Shown here in pieces: positions 59,701 to 64,000 of a stretch of DNA of 64,000 bases. Position 1 is the first letter of the stretch, and each line of letters begins with the position of its first letter. A program made the translations under genes and the position numbers. Below the pieces are notes generated by a model. That model did not search any database and was not told where the DNA came from. It was given only the letters and a program-made list of their open reading frames with translations. The stretch is from Blattabacterium cuenoti (GTDB lineage: Bacteria; Bacteroidota; Bacteroidia; Flavobacteriales; Blattabacteriaceae): positions 399,578 to 463,577 of the forward strand of contig NZ_CP059207.1 in assembly GCF_014252035.1 (NCBI RefSeq), written 5' to 3'.

Positions 59701-60944
59701 TTATCTATTATTCTTTTAGAAGATTTTACTGTTTTTACTATTCCTCTTTCAATTAATTTTCTTATAATAAAAGGTTTATAAAGTTCAGCTGCCATATCTT
59801 TTGGTAATCCACATTCATGCAATTTTAAATGTGGTCCTACAACAATTACAGATCTTGCAGAATAATCCACTCTTTTTCCAAGAAGATTTTGTCTAAAACG
59901 TCCTTGTTTTCCTTTTAGTGAATCAGATAAAGATTTTAAAGGACGGTTAGCATCTGATTTTACCGCAGAAACTTTTCTAGAATTGTCAAAAAGAGAATCC
60001 ACTGCTTCTTGTAACATTCTTTTTTCGTTTCGTAAAATAACTTCAGGAGCCTTTATTTCTATAAGACGTTTTAAACGATTATTTCGTATTAATACTCTAC
60101 GATATAAATCTGTCATATCAGAGGCTGCATAACGTCCGCCATCCAAAGGAACTAATGGTCTTAACTCAGGTGGAATAACAGACAAAACATGAATAACCAT
60201 CCATGAAATTTTTCCACCATTTTTTTTACCTTCTCTAAAAGATTCAACTACTTGCAATCGTTTTAATGCTTCAATACGTCTTTGTTTAGATGTTTCATTA
60301 TTAGCTTGTTTTCTCAATTCAGATGATAATGTATCTAAGTCTAGAAGATTTAGTAAATCTTCTAGACTCTCAGCACCCATTTTAGCAATAAATTTATTAG
60401 GATCAGAATCTTCTAAATGTTGATTTTCTTTTGGAAGTCTATCTAAAATATGTAAATATTCTTCTTCCGTAAGAAAGTCTCCTATTTGAAATGGTAATCC
60501 ATCTGATTTAATGGCTTTTCCTACTTGTATGACAACATATCTTTCATAATAAATAATCATTTCAAGTTTTTTAGAAGAAAGACCTAATAAATATCCAATT
60601 TTATTTGGAGATGTTCTAAAACACCAAATATGAACGACAGGAACTACAAGAGTAATATGCCCCATACGTTCTCTTCTTACTTTTTTTTCAGTTACTTCTA
60701 CTCCACATCTATCACAAACAATTCCTTTATAACGGATTCTTTTATATTTACCACAAGCGCATTCATAATCTTTTACTGGACCAAAAATACGTTCACAAAA
60801 AAGACCATCTCTTTCTGGTTTATGTGTGCGATAGTTTATTGTCTCTGGTTTCAATACTTCTCCATGAGATTCTCTTAAAATTACTTCAGGAGAAGCTAAT
60901 CTTATAGTTACTTTATTAAACTTAATATTTTTTTTTTTATTCAT
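56706..60944 (-). CDS. rpoC: RNA polymerase beta' subunit
   Basis: RpoC carries the catalytic magnesium and the DNA clamp. The N-terminal zinc ribbon has Cys62, Cys64, Cys77 and Cys80. The catalytic loop is [16 protein letters not shown]. The second zinc site is near [14 protein letters not shown], and the trigger-loop region is [19 protein letters not shown]. The length of 1412 matches Bacteroidetes RpoC. It follows rpoB by 24 bp. No insertion or decay is seen. Confidence 0.99.
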   Translation of the reverse strand: MNKKKNIKFNKVTIRLASPEVILRESHGEVLKPETINYRTHKPERDGLFCERIFGPVKDYECACGKYKRIRYKGIVCDRCGVEVTEKKVRRERMGHITLVVPVVHIWCFRTSPNKIGYLLGLSSKKLEMIIYYERYVVIQVGKAIKSDGLPFQIGDFLTEEEYLHILDRLPKENQHLEDSDPNKFIAKMGAESLEDLLNLLDLDTLSSELRKQANNETSKQRRIEALKRLQVVESFREGKKNGGKISWMVIHVLSVIPPELRPLVPLDGGRYAASDMTDLYRRVLIRNNRLKRLIEIKAPEVILRNEKRMLQEAVDSLFDNSRKVSAVKSDANRPLKSLSDSLKGKQGRFRQNLLGKRVDYSARSVIVVGPHLKLHECGLPKDMAAELYKPFIIRKLIERGIVKTVKSSKRIIDKRDSIIWDILENVLKGHPVLLNRAPTLHRLGIQAFQPKLIEGKAIQLHPLVCAAFNADFDGDQMAVHLPLSNGAILEAQILMLASQNILNPANGSPITVPSQDMVLGLYYMTKPLLSNSSIKVKGEGFKFYSSEEVEIAYNQKMLDLHAVIKVKVSIREEDNFYEKLVDTTTGRVLFNQVIPKQVGYINKSLTKKSLREIIGKILYLTDVPTTAKFLDDIKELGFYNAFKGGLSFGLGDIIIPKDKKEMVNDAIKQVDNIKINYNMGLITNNERYNQVIDVWTNTNTMLTEKVMKHMREDREGFNPVYMMLDSGSRGSKEQIRQLSGMRGLMAKPQKTGSTGGEIIENPILSNFREGLSILEYFISTHGARKGLADTALKTADAGYLTRRLVDAAQDVIIKIDNCNTLRGLKISALKKNEEIVETLFDRILGRISLNDIFYAKNNEKLIVSSGEMIDEKIAGIIEKSGIETVEVRSPLTCEAKMGICSKCYGRSLSTGKIVKKGEAVGVIAAQSIGEPGTQLTLRTFHVGGTAGNITESSQIRAKYDGIIEFEDLKFVKTKKIDSNEIGIVVSRSTEMKLFSTDRSSILMVNNIPYGASLYVHHGDKLKSGDVICKWDLYNAVIVSEFSGIISYQHLEQGVTFQVEIDEQTGFQEKVITEVRNKNLIPTLKIVNNNEELKTYNLPVGAHLMVQDEEKIEVGKILVKVPRKSAKSGDITGGLPRLSELFEARNPSNPAVVSEMDGIVSHGKIKRGSREIIVESKTGEIRKYLVKLSNQILVQENDYVKAGMPLSDGAVTPNDILNIRGVRAVQEYLIQEIQEVYRLQGVKINDKHFEVIVLQMMRKVEVIDVGDTKFLEGSIEYKDDFIEENDKISQMMVVEDCGNSDFFQNGDIISYRDLRNENAVLNYKNKKLMKTRNAIPATARPILQGITRAALQTKSFISAASFQETTKVLSEAAISSKTDYLHGLKENVIVGHKIPAGTGLREYDSLSPELLL

Positions 60945-60968
60945 TTCTTTGATAAATAATGAATGAAT

Positions 60969-63900
60969 TTATTCTTCTAACTTTATATCTAAACCTAATC
61001 CTTTCAATTCATAACATAGAACATTGAAAGATTCCGGATTATTAGGTTCAGGCATAGGATCTCCTTTGACTATAGCTTCATAAGTTCTAGCTCTACCAGT
61101 TACATCATCTGATTTAACAGTAAGAATTTCACGTAATAAATTAGATGCTCCAAAAGCTTCTAATGCCCAAACTTCCATTTCTCCAAACCGCTGCCCTCCA
61201 AATTGTGCTTTTCCGCCTAAAGGTTGTTGAGTAATTAAAGAATAAGGACCTATAGAACGTGCATGCATTTTATCATCTACCATATGTCCTAATTTTAACA
61301 TATATATTACTCCTACCGTAGCAGGTTGATCAAACTTTTCTCCTGTTCCTCCATCAAATAAATGAGTAGATCCAAGACAAGGGATACCAGATTTATTTGT
61401 GTAAAATTCTATTTCTTTTATAGAAGCTCCATCAAATATAGGAGTTGAAAATTTTACGTTTAATTTATATCCAGCCCATCCTAATACTGTTTCATATATT
61501 TGACCTATATTCATCCTAGAAGGAACACCTAAAGGATTCAAAACAATATCAACTGGAGTTCCATCTTCTAAAAAAGGCATATCTTCTTGTCTAAGAATTC
61601 TTGCTACTACTCCTTTATTTCCATGTCTTCCTGCCATTTTATCTCCTACTTTTAATTTTCTTTTTTTAGCAATATATACTTTTGCCATTTTAATAATACC
61701 AGATGGTAACTCATCTCCAACAGTAATAGAAAACTTTTTATGTTTCATAATACTATTTAAATCATTAACCGCTATTTTATAATTATGTAATATTTCTGAT
61801 ACTAAATTATTAGTATCTTCACTATCTGTCCAACTATCAGAATAAATGCCTATATAATTTTGTATTGTATTTAGTAATTTTTCTGTAAATTTTTCACCAC
61901 TTTTTATAATATTTTGTTTTTTTTCATTAAAAATAGGACTATGACATTTTTTATCAGATAAAATAATTTGTAATTTAGATACTAGTAAATTTCTTAAATT
62001 TGAAAATTTTTTTTCGTATTCTATTTCCAAATTTTCTATTCTTGTTTTATCTAAAATTCTAGTTGTTTTATTTTTGATACTTCTAGTAAAAAGTTTTGTA
62101 TCTACTACAATTCCAAATAAAGAAGGTTCTGCTCTTAATGAAGCATCTTTTACATTTCCAGCTTTATCACCAAAAATAGCTCTTAATAATTTTTCTTCTG
62201 GAGTAGGATCAGATTCTCCTTTTGGAGTTATTTTACCTATAAGAATATCTCCTGGTTTCACTTCAGCACCTATTCTTATAATACCATTTTCATCCAAATC
62301 TTTAGTTGCTTCTTCGCTGACATTTGGAATATCATTTGTCAATTCTTCCATTCCTAATTTTGTATCTCGAACTTCCAAAGAGTATTCATCTATATGAATA
62401 GAAGTAAACCAATCTTCACTAACCACTTTTTCAGAAATTAAAACTGCATCTTCAAAATTATATCCATTACATGGAATAAAAGCAGCTTTTAAATTTCTAC
62501 CCAAAGCTAAATCTCCTTTCTCTGTAGCATATCCTTCACATAAAATTTGTCCTTTGAATACTTGCATTCCTTTTTTTACAATAGGTTTCAAAGTAATACA
62601 TGTATTTTGATTTGTTTTTCTGAATTTAATTAAATTATAAACTTTTCTTTCTGAATAAAAACTAACTAGAGATTCTCGATATGTTCTATTATAACAAATA
62701 ATAATTTTTTTTGCATCTACATATTCCACTATCCCATTTTTTTCTGCATTAATTAGAATTCTAGAATCATTTGCTACTTGTTTTTCTAAACCTGTACCTA
62801 CAATAGGAGATTCAGGTTTTAATAACGGTACTGCTTGACGCATCATATTGGATCCCATTAGTGCTCTATTCGCATCATCATGTTCCAAAAAAGGAATCAA
62901 TGATGCAGATATCGAAGCAATTTGGTTGGGTGCTACATCAACATAATCCACTTGTTCTGGTTTAACTATTGGAAAATCTCCATCTTCACGAGCTATAATT
63001 CTATCTGAAAAAAAATTTCCTTTTTTATCAATAGCGTTTGCTTGTGCTATAATTTTTCCTTCTTCCTCTTCAGCACTTAAATATTGTACTTTAGATTTTA
63101 AATCAATTTTTCCATTTTTTACTTTTCGATATGGAGTTTCAACAAATCCCATATTATTAATTTTAGCAAATACAGACAAAGATGATATTAATCCTATATT
63201 AGGACCTTCTGGAGTTTCTATTGGACATAATCTTCCATAATGAGAATAATTAACATCTCTAACTTCAAATCCTGCTCTTTCTCTAGATAAACCACCAGGA
63301 CCCAATGCTGAAAGTCTTCTTTTATGAGTAATTTCTGATAATGGATTGGTTTGATCCATAAATTGAGATAATTGGTTAGTACCAAAAAAAGTATTAATAA
63401 CAGATGATAATGTTTTTGCATTGATAAGATCAACTGGCATAAATACTTCATTATCTCGTACGTTCATTCTTTCTCTTATAGTTCTTGCCATTCTAGCTAA
63501 ACCAATACTAAATTGTGTATATAATTGTTCTCCTACTGTTCTAACTCTTCTGTTAGATAAATGATCAATATCATCTACTTCTCTTTTAGAATTGAATAAG
63601 GCATTTAAATGTTCTACTATTGCAATAATATCTTTTTTAGTTAAGACTAAATGTTCTAAATCTATATTTAATCCTAAACGTTTATTTAAACGATATCTTC
63701 CTACAGGCCCTAAACTATATCTTGTATCAGAAAAAAACAATTTATCTATAACTCCCCTAGCAGTTTCTTCATCTGGTGGTTCTGTATTTCTAAGCTGTCT
63801 ATAAATATATTCTACAGCTTCTTTTTCAGAATTTGTAGGATCTTTTTGTAAAGTATTATATATTATAGAATAATCATTTTTTCTCCCCCCTCCTTTATGT

Positions 63901-64000
63901 AAAAGAATTATTTTTATTTCATGTTGAATAATTAAATCAATATGTTCTTCTTTTAGTAAAGTATCCCTATCTATAAGTATTTCATTTTTTTCTATAGAAA
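60969..64000 (-). CDS. rpoB: RNA polymerase beta subunit (5' end beyond window)
   Basis: RpoB forms the other half of the active-site cleft. The frame is open from the stop at 60969 to the window edge, about 1010 residues, so the first 250 or so are missing. Segments include [38 protein letters not shown], the rifampicin region [20 protein letters not shown] with [20 protein letters not shown], and [17 protein letters not shown]. It precedes rpoC by 24 bp. No visible rifampicin-resistance-type change in the region. Confidence 0.98.
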   Translation of the reverse strand, partial: SIEKNEILIDRDTLLKEEHIDLIIQHEIKIILLHKGGGRKNDYSIIYNTLQKDPTNSEKEAVEYIYRQLRNTEPPDEETARGVIDKLFFSDTRYSLGPVGRYRLNKRLGLNIDLEHLVLTKKDIIAIVEHLNALFNSKREVDDIDHLSNRRVRTVGEQLYTQFSIGLARMARTIRERMNVRDNEVFMPVDLINAKTLSSVINTFFGTNQLSQFMDQTNPLSEITHKRRLSALGPGGLSRERAGFEVRDVNYSHYGRLCPIETPEGPNIGLISSLSVFAKINNMGFVETPYRKVKNGKIDLKSKVQYLSAEEEEGKIIAQANAIDKKGNFFSDRIIAREDGDFPIVKPEQVDYVDVAPNQIASISASLIPFLEHDDANRALMGSNMMRQAVPLLKPESPIVGTGLEKQVANDSRILINAEKNGIVEYVDAKKIIICYNRTYRESLVSFYSERKVYNLIKFRKTNQNTCITLKPIVKKGMQVFKGQILCEGYATEKGDLALGRNLKAAFIPCNGYNFEDAVLISEKVVSEDWFTSIHIDEYSLEVRDTKLGMEELTNDIPNVSEEATKDLDENGIIRIGAEVKPGDILIGKITPKGESDPTPEEKLLRAIFGDKAGNVKDASLRAEPSLFGIVVDTKLFTRSIKNKTTRILDKTRIENLEIEYEKKFSNLRNLLVSKLQIILSDKKCHSPIFNEKKQNIIKSGEKFTEKLLNTIQNYIGIYSDSWTDSEDTNNLVSEILHNYKIAVNDLNSIMKHKKFSITVGDELPSGIIKMAKVYIAKKRKLKVGDKMAGRHGNKGVVARILRQEDMPFLEDGTPVDIVLNPLGVPSRMNIGQIYETVLGWAGYKLNVKFSTPIFDGASIKEIEFYTNKSGIPCLGSTHLFDGGTGEKFDQPATVGVIYMLKLGHMVDDKMHARSIGPYSLITQQPLGGKAQFGGQRFGEMEVWALEAFGASNLLREILTVKSDDVTGRARTYEAIVKGDPMPEPNNPESFNVLCYELKGLGLDIKLEE

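Overview
This 64 kb window is very AT-rich bacterial chromosome with tightly packed housekeeping genes. Almost every gene has its closest recognisable form in Bacteroidetes/Flavobacteriia: a long RpoB and RpoC, the Rpb6-like omega subunit next to BamD, a PUR-alpha-like DUF3276 protein, ribosomal protein bTHX, a ferritin, a Bacteroidetes-type small SRP RNA, and promoters of the TAnnTTTG type. Extreme AT bias, lysine- and isoleucine-rich proteins, overlapping genes, almost no regulators and no mobile DNA point to a reduced endosymbiont. The best guess is a Blattabacterium-like cockroach symbiont. That assignment is an inference from gene content and style, not a database match.

Layout. 1-7634 (minus): the str-S10 ribosomal operon, rpsL-rpsG-fusA-rpsJ-rplC-rplD-rplW-rplB-rpsS-rplV-rpsC-rplP and the start of one more gene. 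7711-12520 (minus): map, gpmI, tsf, rpsB, rpsI, rplM. 12717-14609: dnaK. 14657-22918: a membrane-biogenesis block (psd, cdsA, ftsH, rsfS, yidC, pyrG) with birA on the opposite strand. 23031-24389: SRP RNA and clpX. 24446-31141: obgE, adk, lpd, tal, rpoZ, bamD, ferritin, dapA and an RRM protein. 31355-38050 (plus): pncB, miaB, a sigma-54 activator, lptE, secG, groES, groEL. 38209-41070 (minus): kdsC, DUF3276, an ABC exporter. 41179-43230 (plus): nusB, yajC, coaE, bTHX. 43436-49822: ndh, the menaquinone genes menF and a thioesterase, idi, a PTPS-family enzyme, gcvT and a MATE transporter. 49839-56699: deaD, aroC, miaA, tRNA-Val, folC, glnS. 56706-64000 (minus): rpoC and rpoB, which runs off the right edge.

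Together the genes cover translation, transcription, protein folding and secretion, phospholipid and LPS export, menaquinone respiration and a few biosynthetic steps (lysine/DAP, chorismate, folate polyglutamylation, NAD, CoA, CTP). No transposase, prophage, CRISPR array, toxin or defence gene was seen, and no stretch over about 215 bp is without a gene or RNA.

The most interesting signal is regulatory. dnaK and groESL each have a -24/-12 (sigma-54-like) element starting 50-52 bp before the ATG. The only transcription activator in the window, a sigma-54 AAA+ protein without a sensor domain, lies three genes upstream of groES. This suggests sigma-54 control of the two main chaperone loci in a genome that keeps almost no other regulators. 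Other points worth checking: glnS and the MATE gene have no ATG/GTG/TTG/CTG start able to cover their conserved N-termini, BirA has an eroded biotin-binding loop, and miaA ends antisense inside tRNA-Val.
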